A stretch of DNA of 25,628 nt, from positions 1 through 25,628 of the forward strand of contig CALADS010000069.1 in assembly GCA_937890825.1 (NCBI GenBank). The letters run 5' to 3'. Positions 6,793 through 14,755 of this stretch are shown here, one piece after another (within the stretch, counting starts at the first letter, position 1; each line of letters starts with the position of its first letter). Under the pieces are notes generated by a model. It was not told the DNA's origin, did no database searches, and worked only from the letters and a program-made list of their open reading frames with translations. Both the position numbers and the translations under genes were made by a program. Source of the DNA: an uncultured Bacteroides sp. (GTDB lineage: Bacteria; Bacteroidota; Bacteroidia; Bacteroidales; Bacteroidaceae).

Positions 6793-7454
6793 TGAATCAC
6801 AACCCCGATACATATTACCAGCGCAGTGAGGTTTCCAACTCAGACCTCACTGCATTGAAAAACATTCTTCACCCGGTACCAATGTCTGACGAAATTCGTC
6901 AACGAGCATTCCACTTCGGTACACTCGTTGACGCATTGATAACAGAGCCGGAAAGAGTAAATCATTACCAGCGTACTGTCGACGATGTAGTGTATAGTGA
7001 GGAAGATTTTCTACACGGAAAAGAAATGCTTCGTTCGTTAAGAACAGAATCTAGAAGGGACCCCTTTCTCGCTAAGGTACTTGCAGAAGCTGAGACGCAA
7101 CGATTCATGGTCAACCACGCACAGAAATTTGTCTACGGTGAACTTCCGTTTACGCTCAACACTCGCTGTAAATGGGATTGGTGGTTTGGCGATTATGGTT
7201 TCGGTGGTGATCTGAAGACTACGGTAGCCTCAACCCAACAGGAATTTGAAAATTGCATAGACTTCTTCGATTGGGACCGGTCACGCGCCTGGTATATGGA
7301 TATAGCTGGTTCAGACCGTGACTTCATCTACGCTATCTCCAAGAAAAACTGTAACGTATTCAAATGTTTCATCAATCGCGGTGACGATAACTACAACCGG
7401 GGCCGAGAAAAATATGAAGAACTGGCATTTCAATATTGGTGTCTAAATCTATAA
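6792..7454 (+). CDS. RecE-like PD-(D/E)XK exonuclease
   Basis: A 220-residue nuclease of the RecE/exodeoxyribonuclease VIII-like (DUF3799) kind, expected to chew 5' ends and hand single strands to RecT. Visible marks are NSDLTALKN (16-24), the HFGTLVDALI block with H41, which RecE proteins carry before the catalytic part, then CKWDWW (D129) and GGDLKTT (D140-x-K142), forming the PD-(D/E)XK core. The helix QEFENCIDFFDWDRSRAWYM follows, where the family has its Q/Y-containing motif. It is shorter than E. coli RecE, as is normal for phage versions. The DNA end-processing role rests on family knowledge and on its neighbour RecT. Confidence 0.75.
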   Translation: MNHNPDTYYQRSEVSNSDLTALKNILHPVPMSDEIRQRAFHFGTLVDALITEPERVNHYQRTVDDVVYSEEDFLHGKEMLRSLRTESRRDPFLAKVLAEAETQRFMVNHAQKFVYGELPFTLNTRCKWDWWFGDYGFGGDLKTTVASTQQEFENCIDFFDWDRSRAWYMDIAGSDRDFIYAISKKNCNVFKCFINRGDDNYNRGREKYEELAFQYWCLNL

Positions 7455-7459
7455 ACGAT

Positions 7460-8968
7460 ATGACTGATAATAAATATAAACTGAAAATAAACCCCTACCC
7501 TTATCAGTGTGAAGGTATTGACTTCGGTCTGCAAACTAAGCGACTGCTGATTGGTGACGAGCCAGGGCTTGGGAAAACATTGCAAAGTATAGGCATTGTT
7601 CATTCTGCTGATGCTTATCCATGTCTTGTTATCTGCCCGTCGTCTCTAAAAATCAACTGGCAACGCGAATTTGAAAAATTCACTGACAAGTCAGCGTTGA
7701 TTCTGGATGATAGTGTACGTACCGTTTGGCCGTACTACATGCAAATGGGACTTCACCATGTGGCAATCGTGAATTATGAAAGCCTGCGAAAGCATTTCGT
7801 ATGGGATACCGGTGGCCGTTCCTTTAGATTGAAAGATGTAGTATTCTGCGACGGTGTTAAAGTGTTCCGGTCAATTATCATAGATGAAAGCCACCGTGTG
7901 AAGGATCCATCAGCCCAGCAGACTATCTTCACCCGTGGTATTGCAGAAGGAAAAGAATACAGAATCCTGCTATCTGGCACACCGGTAGTCAACCGTCCGG
8001 CCGACCTGATTACACAATTATCTATCATGGGCAGGCTGAAACAAAACTTCGGTGGCCGGGCAGCTTTCCTGGCACGCTACGGAGGTGGAGAGAAGAAGGA
8101 GTTCAAAAGACGTAAACGAGCCTATACAGAAGAAGAAGAAAGAATGCAGCAACAAATGGAGATAGAACGAGAAATGGAAGAAAATAAGCCTCGCAATCTT
8201 GGTGAACTATCTGCGAAGTTGTATGCCACATGTATGATTCGTCGCGAAAAGGCAAAGGTTCTTACTCAGTTGCCCGATAAGACACGAACCGATCTGTACG
8301 TTGATATATCAAACCGTGATGAATACAGCACAGCTACCGTCGATTTGGCCAGGTACCTGGCACAGTACACTGAATGTACCGACTTCGACATCCGTCGCAA
8401 AATGCGCATGGAAGCCCTGGTAAAGTTCATGACGCTTCGCTCCCTGGCTGCACGCGGCAAAGTAAAGCAAGCTATCGACTTTGTAAAGGTATTCCTCGAA
8501 AGCGACAAGCCATTGATTCTGTTCTGCTCCTTGCATGATATTGTAGATGAAATCAAGAAGGCTTTTCCGGATGCAGTAACAGTCACCGGTAGAGATTCAG
8601 CCACAGAAAAGCAAGCTGCCGTAGATGCCTTTCAAGCCGGCAGTACAAAGTTGATTATCTGCTCCATCAAAGCGGCCGGTGTGGGTCTCACGCTTACAGC
8701 CTCGTCCAATGTAGCTTTTATTGAGCTTCCCTGGACCATGGCCGACTGCGTTCAGTGCGAAGACCGTGCTCACCGCATAGGGCAAAAGGATAACGTCACC
8801 TGCTATTACCTACTGGCCCGTAATAGCATCGACGCAACACTCTATAGTATTATCCAGGAAAAGAAGTCTATCGCCAATCAGATCATGGCGGCTGACGATG
8901 AAATACCGCAGGATGAAATGTATTTCGACGAGTTAGTCAACAGATTTTTGAATGATGAAAAACTATGA
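7460..8968 (+). CDS. SNF2-family DNA helicase/translocase
   Basis: A 502-residue superfamily 2 ATPase of the SNF2/SMARCAL1-like type. It shows Walker A GDEPGLGKT (32-40), DESH (142-145), LSGTP (171-175), the helicase C domain with LIICSIKAAGVGLTLTASS (398-416), and motif VI RAHRIGQ (436-442). A charged insert (about 215-245, Glu/Arg-rich) separates the two RecA-like lobes. I start it at ATG 7460 rather than the in-frame ATG 7436, which lies inside the RecE-like gene and adds a low-complexity stretch. Such phage proteins remodel or anneal branched DNA during replication and recombination, which fits its place after RecE. Confidence 0.85.
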   Translation: MTDNKYKLKINPYPYQCEGIDFGLQTKRLLIGDEPGLGKTLQSIGIVHSADAYPCLVICPSSLKINWQREFEKFTDKSALILDDSVRTVWPYYMQMGLHHVAIVNYESLRKHFVWDTGGRSFRLKDVVFCDGVKVFRSIIIDESHRVKDPSAQQTIFTRGIAEGKEYRILLSGTPVVNRPADLITQLSIMGRLKQNFGGRAAFLARYGGGEKKEFKRRKRAYTEEEERMQQQMEIEREMEENKPRNLGELSAKLYATCMIRREKAKVLTQLPDKTRTDLYVDISNRDEYSTATVDLARYLAQYTECTDFDIRRKMRMEALVKFMTLRSLAARGKVKQAIDFVKVFLESDKPLILFCSLHDIVDEIKKAFPDAVTVTGRDSATEKQAAVDAFQAGSTKLIICSIKAAGVGLTLTASSNVAFIELPWTMADCVQCEDRAHRIGQKDNVTCYYLLARNSIDATLYSIIQEKKSIANQIMAADDEIPQDEMYFDELVNRFLNDEKL

Positions 8969-9162
8969 TACCAATATCCAACCGTGACTTCCAAATACTT
9001 GTAGAAAAATTACCTAATCTATTGGAGTTGATTCCAACAACCGGAATATCTCTACGAAAACAGGAAGACATTAGGTTGTTAAAACAATTATATAGAAAAT
9101 TAACCCGATTAAATAACAAATTAAATTCTAATCACAATGAACAAAAAAGACATCGCGCTTAA
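8965..9162 (+). CDS. Small basic helical protein
   Basis: A 65-residue protein whose ATG overlaps the TGA of the helicase gene (ATGA), so it is translationally coupled to it. It begins MIPISNRDFQILVEKLPNLL and is helical and basic throughout, ending in a Lys/Arg/Asn-rich tail. Short proteins with an ISxRDF...LP.LL start are frequent in Bacteroidales phage replication operons; their function is unknown. Its last 26 bases overlap the start of the HU gene. Confidence 0.55.
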   Translation: MIPISNRDFQILVEKLPNLLELIPTTGISLRKQEDIRLLKQLYRKLTRLNNKLNSNHNEQKRHRA

Positions 9163-9418
9163 ACTTGAAAAGAAAATGGATTTAACTCCTAGTCAAGCAG
9201 TAGACGCTGTTAATCATGTAGTAGATATTATCACACATGCTCTTGCCGGTGGTGAATCAATCTACATTCGTGGGCTTGCTACGATTGAAGTTGTAGAACG
9301 GAAGGCTTGTAAGGGCCATAATTTCACAAACGGGAAAGATGTTACTATTCCTGCTTACAAAACACTTCGTATCAAGACATCGAATCGTCTCAAACATTCT
9401 ATTAACTCTAAAAACTAA
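9137..9418 (+). CDS. HU-family DNA-binding protein
   Basis: A 93-residue histone-like protein of the HU/IHF family. It has the two N-terminal helices (MNKKDIALKLEKKMDLTPSQ, AVDAVNHVVDIITHAL), the GGESIYIRGLATIEV strand segment, and the arm region ending in the IPAYKTLRIKTSNRLK signature. It bends DNA as a dimer and probably assists phage replication, recombination or operator control. It lies between the helicase and the DUF4494 gene in the same operon. Confidence 0.85.
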   Translation: MNKKDIALKLEKKMDLTPSQAVDAVNHVVDIITHALAGGESIYIRGLATIEVVERKACKGHNFTNGKDVTIPAYKTLRIKTSNRLKHSINSKN

Positions 9419-9423
9419 TTACT

Positions 9424-10041
9424 ATGGCAATGCACACTTGGTTTGAATGTAAAATCCGTTATGACAAAACAATGGAAAACGGAATGAACAAGAAGGTTAC
9501 AGAACCCTATCTGGTAGATGCTCTCAGCTTTACAGAAGCCGAAGCACGCATTATTGAGGAAATGACACCTTTCATAACCGGCGAATTTACCGTTTCAGAT
9601 ATTAAAAGAGCTAACTACAGCGAGCTATTTTCTAGCGATGAAGTAAGTGCAGACCGGTGGTTTAAATGCAAATTGATTTTCATCACACTCGACGAAAAAA
9701 GCGGTGCCGAGAAAAAGACTTCCACACAGGTATTGGTTCAAGCTGCAGATTTACGTGATGCTGTCAAGAAATTGGACGAAGGTATGAAAGATTCCATGGC
9801 CGACTATCAGATTGGTTCCATGGCAGAAACTTCCATCATGGACGTGTATCCTTATGAAGTTACCACAGCAGAGAATAATGATCGTAAAGAAGTCAATGAA
9901 GAAATGACTGTTGCTCACTTCATATCACGTCTGGGCGAAGGGCAAGAACGCGAAATAACAGTAGCCGGTAAGCCCATGATCATATGTCGACAGTCCAACA
10001 AGACGATTGTAAAGCCAAAACCTACTAACGACAATGACTAG
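9424..10041 (+). CDS. DUF4494 domain protein
   Basis: A 205-residue protein matching the DUF4494 pattern: WFECKIRYDKTMENG near the start, VTEPYLVDALSFTEAEARI, and a second half that repeats the layout (WFKCKLIFITLDE..., QVLVQAADLRDAVKKL). The two halves look like an internal duplication of a strand-strand-helix unit (about residues 5-60 and 77-135). The last 50 residues are a polar tail. The family is widespread in Bacteroidales phages and their hosts, but its function is not established. It overlaps the next gene by 8 bases. Confidence 0.75.
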   Translation: MAMHTWFECKIRYDKTMENGMNKKVTEPYLVDALSFTEAEARIIEEMTPFITGEFTVSDIKRANYSELFSSDEVSADRWFKCKLIFITLDEKSGAEKKTSTQVLVQAADLRDAVKKLDEGMKDSMADYQIGSMAETSIMDVYPYEVTTAENNDRKEVNEEMTVAHFISRLGEGQEREITVAGKPMIICRQSNKTIVKPKPTNDND

Positions 10042-10411
10042 GGATGAATATTTGGCCATGCTCGCCAAGTCACGAGAAGAGCAAAAGAAGCCCAATAAAT
10101 TTCACGCGCTTCGTTCTGGCGGCTACGCTTCCAGGAAAGAGCACCGTAGGGCCGCAGAACTTCAAATGATGCAGCGGGCAGGCCTCATCTCCAATCTACG
10201 AGAGCAGGTACGCTACGAACTCATACCGGCACAGCATGATGAACAGGGCAAACTGATAGAACGAGCCTGTGACTACGTTGCCGATTTCGTTTTCCTCGAT
10301 GAGAAAGGAAACCTTGTCGTTGAAGACACCAAAGGCATGCGCACAGACACTTACATCATCAAGCGTAAGCTTATGCTGCATGTTCACGGAATCAGAATAC
10401 ACGAAATTTAA
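10034..10411 (+). CDS. DUF1064 PD-(D/E)XK-like nuclease
   Basis: A 125-residue protein of the DUF1064 family, a compact phage nuclease-like fold that often stands in for RusA-type resolvases in replication operons. The family signature is clear: FHALRSGGYASRKEHRRAAE (E36 as a conserved acidic residue), AGLISNLREQVRYELIP, DYVADFVF with D84, and LVVEDTKG with D98-x-K100, giving the candidate active site. It probably cuts branched DNA, an inference from family and neighbours (RecE, RecT, helicase, DnaC-like loader). Confidence 0.75.
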   Translation: MTRDEYLAMLAKSREEQKKPNKFHALRSGGYASRKEHRRAAELQMMQRAGLISNLREQVRYELIPAQHDEQGKLIERACDYVADFVFLDEKGNLVVEDTKGMRTDTYIIKRKLMLHVHGIRIHEI

Positions 10412-10436
10412 GCCATTACGTAAAGAAGCAAATATT

Positions 10437-11303
10437 ATGGCCAGACCATACAAAACAGGATTAGATTGCTTTCCTCTTGATGTTGATTTTTTTGTCGACG
10501 ATAAAATGATTGCCATCACAGGGGAGTTCAGCATCAAAGGAGAATTAACAGTCATTCATCTGCTCTGCGCGATATACCGCAACGGATATTACGTAGAGTG
10601 GAACGAACGGTTGTGCAACAAGCTCCACAGTGAATTGTCATGCGTCAGCACCAACCTCATCAACATGATAGTAAACAGATTGGTACAATGGGATTTTTTC
10701 GACAAAGACCTATTCTACACGTCCTCTATACTCACGTCAAGAGGCATTCAGCGACGCTATTTTGATAGCGTACGAAAACGTAAAAAACAATCGCTTTCTT
10801 TACCCTACCTGCTCATCAGCCTCCCCGGTCAGCCCAAGCAATCAGAAGCTCCGGAAGTTGCGAATCCAGGCCCAGTCATACCCGTTTCCACTGCCACGGA
10901 TCCCGGCTCTGGAACCATTATGACCCGGCCTATTACAGTGCCACAGTCGGCATCACCGCCCGTCATTTCGGGCAATAGTGACAATGCAAAATGTCTCGCT
11001 CGTTTCTTTGGTGATGGTAATATGGCCAATATAGAAATGTTGATGATGAATCTATCCTTACGTCCTGAAGATAAAGGTCTATTACGAACAGTTGCAGAAA
11101 CAGTGGTTAACGAGTGGAATGTTGCAAGCATAGCACATCGCGATTACTCAGACTGGGCACGACATCTTATCAACACCATGCGCATTAAGTTGCAAGAGGC
11201 AGAGAAAGGTAAGAAAAAGAATTATAATAAACAACAAAAAACCACAGCTCCTACTACTAACAGCTATCAATTCGATGGCGGTTTTGGTGGACAAGATATT
11301 TAG
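10437..11303 (+). CDS. DUF4373 replication-initiation-like protein
   Basis: A 288-residue protein with the N-terminal domain of DUF4373 (Lin1244/Lin1753-like): MARPYKTGLDCFPLDVDFFV, then VIHLLCAIYRNGYYVEWNER. This winged-helix domain is typical of phage replisome organisers (DnaD-like role). Residues about 130-190 are a Pro/Ser/Thr-rich linker, followed by a helical C-terminal domain (about 190-260) and a Lys/Asn tail. I start at ATG 10437 instead of 10269 because the upstream part lies inside the DUF1064 gene and DUF4373 proteins start with MARP. The DnaC-like ATPase follows at once, the usual initiator-loader pair. Confidence 0.75.
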   Translation: MARPYKTGLDCFPLDVDFFVDDKMIAITGEFSIKGELTVIHLLCAIYRNGYYVEWNERLCNKLHSELSCVSTNLINMIVNRLVQWDFFDKDLFYTSSILTSRGIQRRYFDSVRKRKKQSLSLPYLLISLPGQPKQSEAPEVANPGPVIPVSTATDPGSGTIMTRPITVPQSASPPVISGNSDNAKCLARFFGDGNMANIEMLMMNLSLRPEDKGLLRTVAETVVNEWNVASIAHRDYSDWARHLINTMRIKLQEAEKGKKKNYNKQQKTTAPTTNSYQFDGGFGGQDI

Positions 11304-11307
11304 AACT

Positions 11308-12036
11308 ATGAATCAACCAATATCAATAGAACAGGCTTTACAACATGCTATGCGCGACATTAACAATATGCGCACACAGCAGCCTGATTTAACAAGGGAG
11401 GATGTGTATAATCAGCATGCACGTCTTGTCCTATGGATAGCTAATAATGTTGTGCTTTTACATCAGCACAGGCCATTCGTCATAGATGATGATAATAGAG
11501 ACGTTATTCGGTTCCTGCTGTATTACTTCAACAACTGCAAACTTGCAGAAGAAGTTTTCCCTGAAAGAAAATATAAGTTGCACAAGCATATCATGCTCAT
11601 GGGTGAGGTTGGTAGCGGTAAAACGCTGCTCATGCAGGTTTTCTCTGAATACCTGCACTACACCGGGAACGAAAGATTCTTCTACAATCTCAGTGTCACG
11701 CAGATGGTAAACTATTATACATTGCATAACAACCTAGACCGGTACACGTTCAACGAAGAAGAAAACAAGGGATTCAAATCAACTCCGGTCAATATCTGTC
11801 TAAACGATATTGGCGTGCAAACTACCACTTTCTTCGGCATGGATACCACGAAGCTAACGGATGAGTTTCTTCATGCGCGTAACGATATTTGGGTGCAACA
11901 ACACAAATTCGCACACATCACCACCAACCTCACGGTTGAGCAGCTCAAACAGATCTACCAAGATGGCTTCGGCCGTTTGATAGATAGATTTAAAACGTAT
12001 AACATTATTCCATTAACTGGTAAATCAAGACGATAA
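11308..12036 (+). CDS. DnaC-like AAA+ helicase loader
   Basis: A 242-residue ATPase. Residues 99-106 are the Walker A GEVGSGKT and 162-168 (NICLNDI) are a Walker B variant in which the usual double Asp is Asn-Asp. RLIDRFKTYNI near the C-terminus fits the Arg-finger/sensor region of DnaC/IstB-type proteins. The N-terminal 60 residues are helical (ISIEQALQHAMRDINNM). It would load the host replicative helicase at the phage origin with the DUF4373 protein. I prefer ATG 11308, four bases after the previous stop, over 11275, which lies inside the upstream gene. Confidence 0.75.
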   Translation: MNQPISIEQALQHAMRDINNMRTQQPDLTREDVYNQHARLVLWIANNVVLLHQHRPFVIDDDNRDVIRFLLYYFNNCKLAEEVFPERKYKLHKHIMLMGEVGSGKTLLMQVFSEYLHYTGNERFFYNLSVTQMVNYYTLHNNLDRYTFNEEENKGFKSTPVNICLNDIGVQTTTFFGMDTTKLTDEFLHARNDIWVQQHKFAHITTNLTVEQLKQIYQDGFGRLIDRFKTYNIIPLTGKSRR

Positions 12037-12365
12037 TGAAAATATATTTATCGCTTCCTATCATTACAACCGAGATAGATAGATGCAAGAAAAGGGCCGA
12101 AAGAATGAAAAAACAACTTGCCAACAAAGGTCATGAAGTTATTACTCCGTTCGATATAAGCGCAGGTAAAAAGAAAACCTATTCCTACTTCGTCGGAAAA
12201 GATATTGAAGCCCTAATGCTATGCGATGCCATTTTCCTAATGTCAGGATGGAGTGAGAGCAAAACATGTAATCTAGAATGGCGCTGCGCTCAGATTTACA
12301 ACAAAGAGATCTTTCAACATTTGAATAATATCCCCAATGGAAGAACTAAGACCAGAAACGCGTGA
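12036..12365 (+). CDS. DUF4406 nucleoside deoxyribosyltransferase-like protein
   Basis: A 109-residue protein of the DUF4406 family, related in fold to nucleoside 2-deoxyribosyltransferases. Marks are MKIYLSLPI at the start, a helix (RCKKRAERMKKQLANKGHEV), VITPFDISAG, the acidic DIEALMLCDAIFLMSGW block, and SKTCNLEW where the family has its catalytic-type Glu. It may act on nucleotides or on NAD-like ligands; its exact reaction in phages is not known. It is coupled to the ATPase gene (TAATG), and its 3' end overlaps the next gene by 29 bases. Confidence 0.7.
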   Translation: MKIYLSLPIITTEIDRCKKRAERMKKQLANKGHEVITPFDISAGKKKTYSYFVGKDIEALMLCDAIFLMSGWSESKTCNLEWRCAQIYNKEIFQHLNNIPNGRTKTRNA

Positions 12366-12996
12366 ATACATCATTGCCCATATCAACGACCGTCCACGCA
12401 CAGCCGTTGCACGGGCAGCTGGTGTATCAATAAGTACCGTATATAATATTGCTCGCAAAGTGGGGGCAGAAATGCTTGTTGAGCGCACAAGGCGCAATCC
12501 TGAATGGGAAGCTATTGTACGTAAATTCTACCCTACCATGGCAGGACACGAGATAGAACGAGCCTTCGGAATCACCTTTAATCGCGCTAATAAGATAGCT
12601 GCCGATTTAGGTTTAAAACATACTCCTGAAACATTAAAAAGGCTTCGTCAGGAGGCTAGTAAGCGATTCAAGGAAAATATTAAAAAGATAGATGATGAAG
12701 CTCGTACAAAAAAATGGAAAGTTCGCCGGAGAATGGACGAATTAAGAATCATGGAAGGAAAGCCGCAACAAACTAACCTAAGATTCAGAGATACGCCAAA
12801 ACGAACGTATAACATAAAATCTCACCTCGTACGAACATACGGATACATAAAATCTCCTGATGACCCTTACACCCTACTCTATGACGAGAACACAAAACGT
12901 AGAATCGTAGGGCCTAAGTCTACCAGGAAAATAGGTACAGAACAATATTACGAAAACAAATACCATTTAAAATTTAAAGAACGGATACTGATATGA
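12337..12996 (+). CDS. Helix-turn-helix protein (219 aa)
   Basis: A very basic 219-residue protein. Residues 7-40 form a resolvase/homeodomain-like helix-turn-helix (REYIIAHINDRPRTAVARAA, GVSISTVYNIARKVG). A second HTH-like unit follows at about 50-88 (IVRKFYPTMAGHEIERAFGI, TFNRANKIAADLGL), and the rest is Lys/Arg-rich. This double-HTH, basic layout is seen in Bacteroidales phage proteins likely to act as late regulators or small-terminase-like DNA binders. I cannot say which. It starts inside the DUF4406 gene, and its stop overlaps the next ATG (ATGA at 12993). Confidence 0.65.
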   Translation: MEELRPETREYIIAHINDRPRTAVARAAGVSISTVYNIARKVGAEMLVERTRRNPEWEAIVRKFYPTMAGHEIERAFGITFNRANKIAADLGLKHTPETLKRLRQEASKRFKENIKKIDDEARTKKWKVRRRMDELRIMEGKPQQTNLRFRDTPKRTYNIKSHLVRTYGYIKSPDDPYTLLYDENTKRRIVGPKSTRKIGTEQYYENKYHLKFKERILI

Positions 12997-13223
12997 AAAA
13001 AAATCTTTTTTACATAAGAAAAGGGTATGCTTTCTATAGACAAAATGGTCGTGGGTACACTGATAAATTTTGGGAGGCTGGAGTCTATACGGAAGAGGAA
13101 GCAAATAAGCACGCTCGTAGCTGTGACGAATTGAGAATAATACCCGTTGATATAAAGGAGCACAACGATACCATTAAAGAACTTATCAGCGAATTAGAAA
13201 CGTTTTTAATTAAAGAAGAATAA
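12993..13223 (+). CDS. Hypothetical small protein (76 aa)
   Basis: A 76-residue protein, strand-rich at the start (LFYIRKGYAFYRQNGRGYTD) and helical at the end (HNDTIKELISELETFLIKEE). It has EEANKHARSCDELRIIPVD in the middle, like small proteins that handle a query position before a short coiled coil. It is translationally coupled to the HTH gene (ATGA). No family recognised. It opens a run of ten small genes with lower GC than the recombination genes. Confidence 0.55.
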   Translation: MKKNLFYIRKGYAFYRQNGRGYTDKFWEAGVYTEEEANKHARSCDELRIIPVDIKEHNDTIKELISELETFLIKEE

Positions 13224-13225
13224 CA

Positions 13226-13429
13226 ATGAAAAAGAAAGAATTTGCCGTAGGAGAAGTGCTTCAGTGTGGAAGATTTAAGTTGAAAGTAAGAGAGGGAGAG
13301 GATTGTTGCGGATGCTTTTTCGCCCAAAATCACATCGGGATCTGCACAAAGTTGATTGGAGCTTGTAATCCAAACGCTAGAGAAGATAAAACCAGTGTAA
13401 TCTTTGTAGAAGTGGAGGAAGAAGAATGA
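13226..13429 (+). CDS. Cys-rich hypothetical protein (67 aa)
   Basis: A 67-residue protein: basic start MKKKEFAVGEVLQCGRFKLK, a cysteine cluster (C28-C29-G-C31 in EDCCGCFF, then C41 in GICTKL and C47 in GACNP), and an acidic end (FVEVEEEE). The cysteine spacing suggests a small metal-binding fold. Similar short proteins occur in Bacteroidales genomes and phages without known function. It starts 2 bases after the previous stop and overlaps the next gene at ATGA 13426. Confidence 0.6.
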   Translation: MKKKEFAVGEVLQCGRFKLKVREGEDCCGCFFAQNHIGICTKLIGACNPNAREDKTSVIFVEVEEEE

Positions 13430-13710
13430 GATACGCACTGAGAAAGCTTGATAAGATTGCATCCGCTATGGGTAAAGAATACCTGAACAATCACATTCTA
13501 AAAAGCCTTAATAACTTCTTTGCACAAAACGATGATGATAATGTAATCAGTTCAATAGAATTAGATGCTTATCAAACACAATCTGGTGAAAGCTATGCTG
13601 TACTAAGAGTAAACGATATTTCAGATGATAATGATATGCTGGAGTTTGCTGTTATTGGTCAACAATACGATGTTTTAAAGCTTTCATTCTTGGGACGGAT
13701 GAAAGGATAA
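13426..13710 (+). CDS. Hypothetical protein (94 aa)
   Basis: A 94-residue protein with a helical start (ALRKLDKIASAMGKEYLNNH), an acidic middle (NDDDNVISSIELDAY) and a strand-rich end (YAVLRVNDISDDNDMLEFAV). The pattern is alpha then beta, with no cysteines or membrane segments. It is translationally coupled to the Cys-rich gene before it. No family recognised. Confidence 0.5.
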   Translation: MRYALRKLDKIASAMGKEYLNNHILKSLNNFFAQNDDDNVISSIELDAYQTQSGESYAVLRVNDISDDNDMLEFAVIGQQYDVLKLSFLGRMKG

Positions 13711-13731
13711 CAAAAACCAAGTAACGATATT

Positions 13732-14025
13732 ATGAAACGAATAAAAGATATAAAAGAAGTAAGAAGTTTAAAGCCCGACCAAAGGCTTATAAGATTCTCA
13801 AGAGGTAACATAGATTATTACAAATTTCTTTGTGTTCATCCACATAACAGCAAATATGTAATATTGATGAATAGCTGTGAAGAGCCGGAACGATTTTATT
13901 ACAGTACTATAATAGATTATTTCGCCACCGACTATACAGAACAAGATATAATATCATACAGGATAGAAGTTTATAATAATCTAATTCAAAAATTAAAGCA
14001 GAAATTATCAGAGCTTGAACAATAA
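13732..14025 (+). CDS. Hypothetical protein (97 aa)
   Basis: A 97-residue protein: basic N-terminus (MKRIKDIKEVRSLKPDQRLI), a strand-rich middle (YYKFLCVHPHNSKYVILMNS), then YFATDYTEQDIISYRIEVYN and a C-terminal coiled coil (LIQKLKQKLSELEQ). The middle looks like a small beta barrel or SH3-like fold. No named family recognised. It is part of the small-gene run, 21 bases after the previous stop. Confidence 0.5.
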   Translation: MKRIKDIKEVRSLKPDQRLIRFSRGNIDYYKFLCVHPHNSKYVILMNSCEEPERFYYSTIIDYFATDYTEQDIISYRIEVYNNLIQKLKQKLSELEQ

Positions 14026-14035
14026 CAGAAAGAAT

Positions 14036-14236
14036 ATGAAAGGAATAACCGAAGCAGCCAAAGAAGCAAACGGGAGAAGCCAAACGTGCGCTATTTGCCC
14101 TGTATTAGATAATCATAAGATTTGCCCACCTGAGTTTCAAAGAGTGTGCTCAGATGCGTTTATTGAGGGATTCAAGAAAGGTGTTAAATGGCTGCAAAAG
14201 CAGCATAAAAATGAATCGTCATGCTTCCAACAATAA
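14036..14236 (+). CDS. Cys-rich hypothetical protein (66 aa)
   Basis: A 66-residue protein with cysteines in TCAICPVL (C18, C21), HKICPPEF (C30) and RVCSDAF (C38), then a helix (FIEGFKKGVKWLQKQHKN). This suggests a small zinc-binding knot followed by an amphipathic helix. I use ATG 14036 rather than the in-frame 14015, which overlaps the previous gene and adds only MNNNRKN. Its last 16 bases overlap the next gene. Family unknown. Confidence 0.5.
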   Translation: MKGITEAAKEANGRSQTCAICPVLDNHKICPPEFQRVCSDAFIEGFKKGVKWLQKQHKNESSCFQQ

Positions 14237-14484
14237 AAGAATACTCAGAACAATGCTTTGAGAAACTAACCAGAATAAACGCTATCAAGAACGGACGTTG
14301 TGGGCAATGCAAACACTTCCACCAACATAAGAGTAAACGAAATACCTGTTCAAAAGACCCTTTTTCTTTTGATAACGGTTGGGAGTATGTACCGTATAGT
14401 TATAAAGCAAAAGATAGAGCTTGTAGCGAATTTGAGTATAGAGAGGATTTAATTTGGATGCAAAATAAGATAATTAACAAATGA
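14221..14484 (+). CDS. Cys-rich zinc-finger-like protein (87 aa)
   Basis: An 87-residue protein with CGQCKHFHQHKSKRNTCSKD in the middle and a fourth Cys in DRACSEFEY. The C-x2-C...C...C layout with nearby His suggests a small zinc-binding domain of the type found in phage proteins annotated only as hypothetical. It overlaps the gene before it and lies one base from the next. No enzymatic motif is visible. Confidence 0.6.
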   Translation: MLPTIKEYSEQCFEKLTRINAIKNGRCGQCKHFHQHKSKRNTCSKDPFSFDNGWEYVPYSYKAKDRACSEFEYREDLIWMQNKIINK

Positions 14485-14485
14485 T

Positions 14486-14755
14486 ATGGCGAATATAAAA
14501 GAGAACAAAAAAGGGTTCAAGGTAATCCAAGTAAGCAGAAGCGAGCTTATGGATAAATTAGGCTTGTATGGTGCAATGGGTGTTTGCGACCGTTGCAACG
14601 GAATTACTTCTACAGGATATTACATAGCTATACTGAATCAGTGGTTTTGTCCTGATTGTTACCAAGATTGGTATCATGGAACCAAACGATACCCGGAAGA
14701 TATTGCTATTGAGAATAATAACTTTGAGTTTTACAAAAATATGTTTGGACTATGA
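14486..14755 (+). CDS. Zinc-ribbon-like hypothetical protein (89 aa)
   Basis: An 89-residue protein with two CxxC pairs: VCDRCNG at about 34-37 and WFCPDCYQDWYHG at about 54-57. Together they form a classic zinc ribbon. The N-terminus is basic and the C-terminus acidic and helical. It may bind nucleic acid or another protein; many early phage proteins of this size take over host machinery, but nothing specific is visible. Its stop overlaps the next ATG (ATGA at 14752). Confidence 0.6.
   Translation: MANIKENKKGFKVIQVSRSELMDKLGLYGAMGVCDRCNGITSTGYYIAILNQWFCPDCYQDWYHGTKRYPEDIAIENNNFEFYKNMFGL

Noticed and set aside
10269..10436. Upstream extension of the DUF4373 gene
   Set aside because: Lies inside the DUF1064 gene; the family starts with MARP at 10437.
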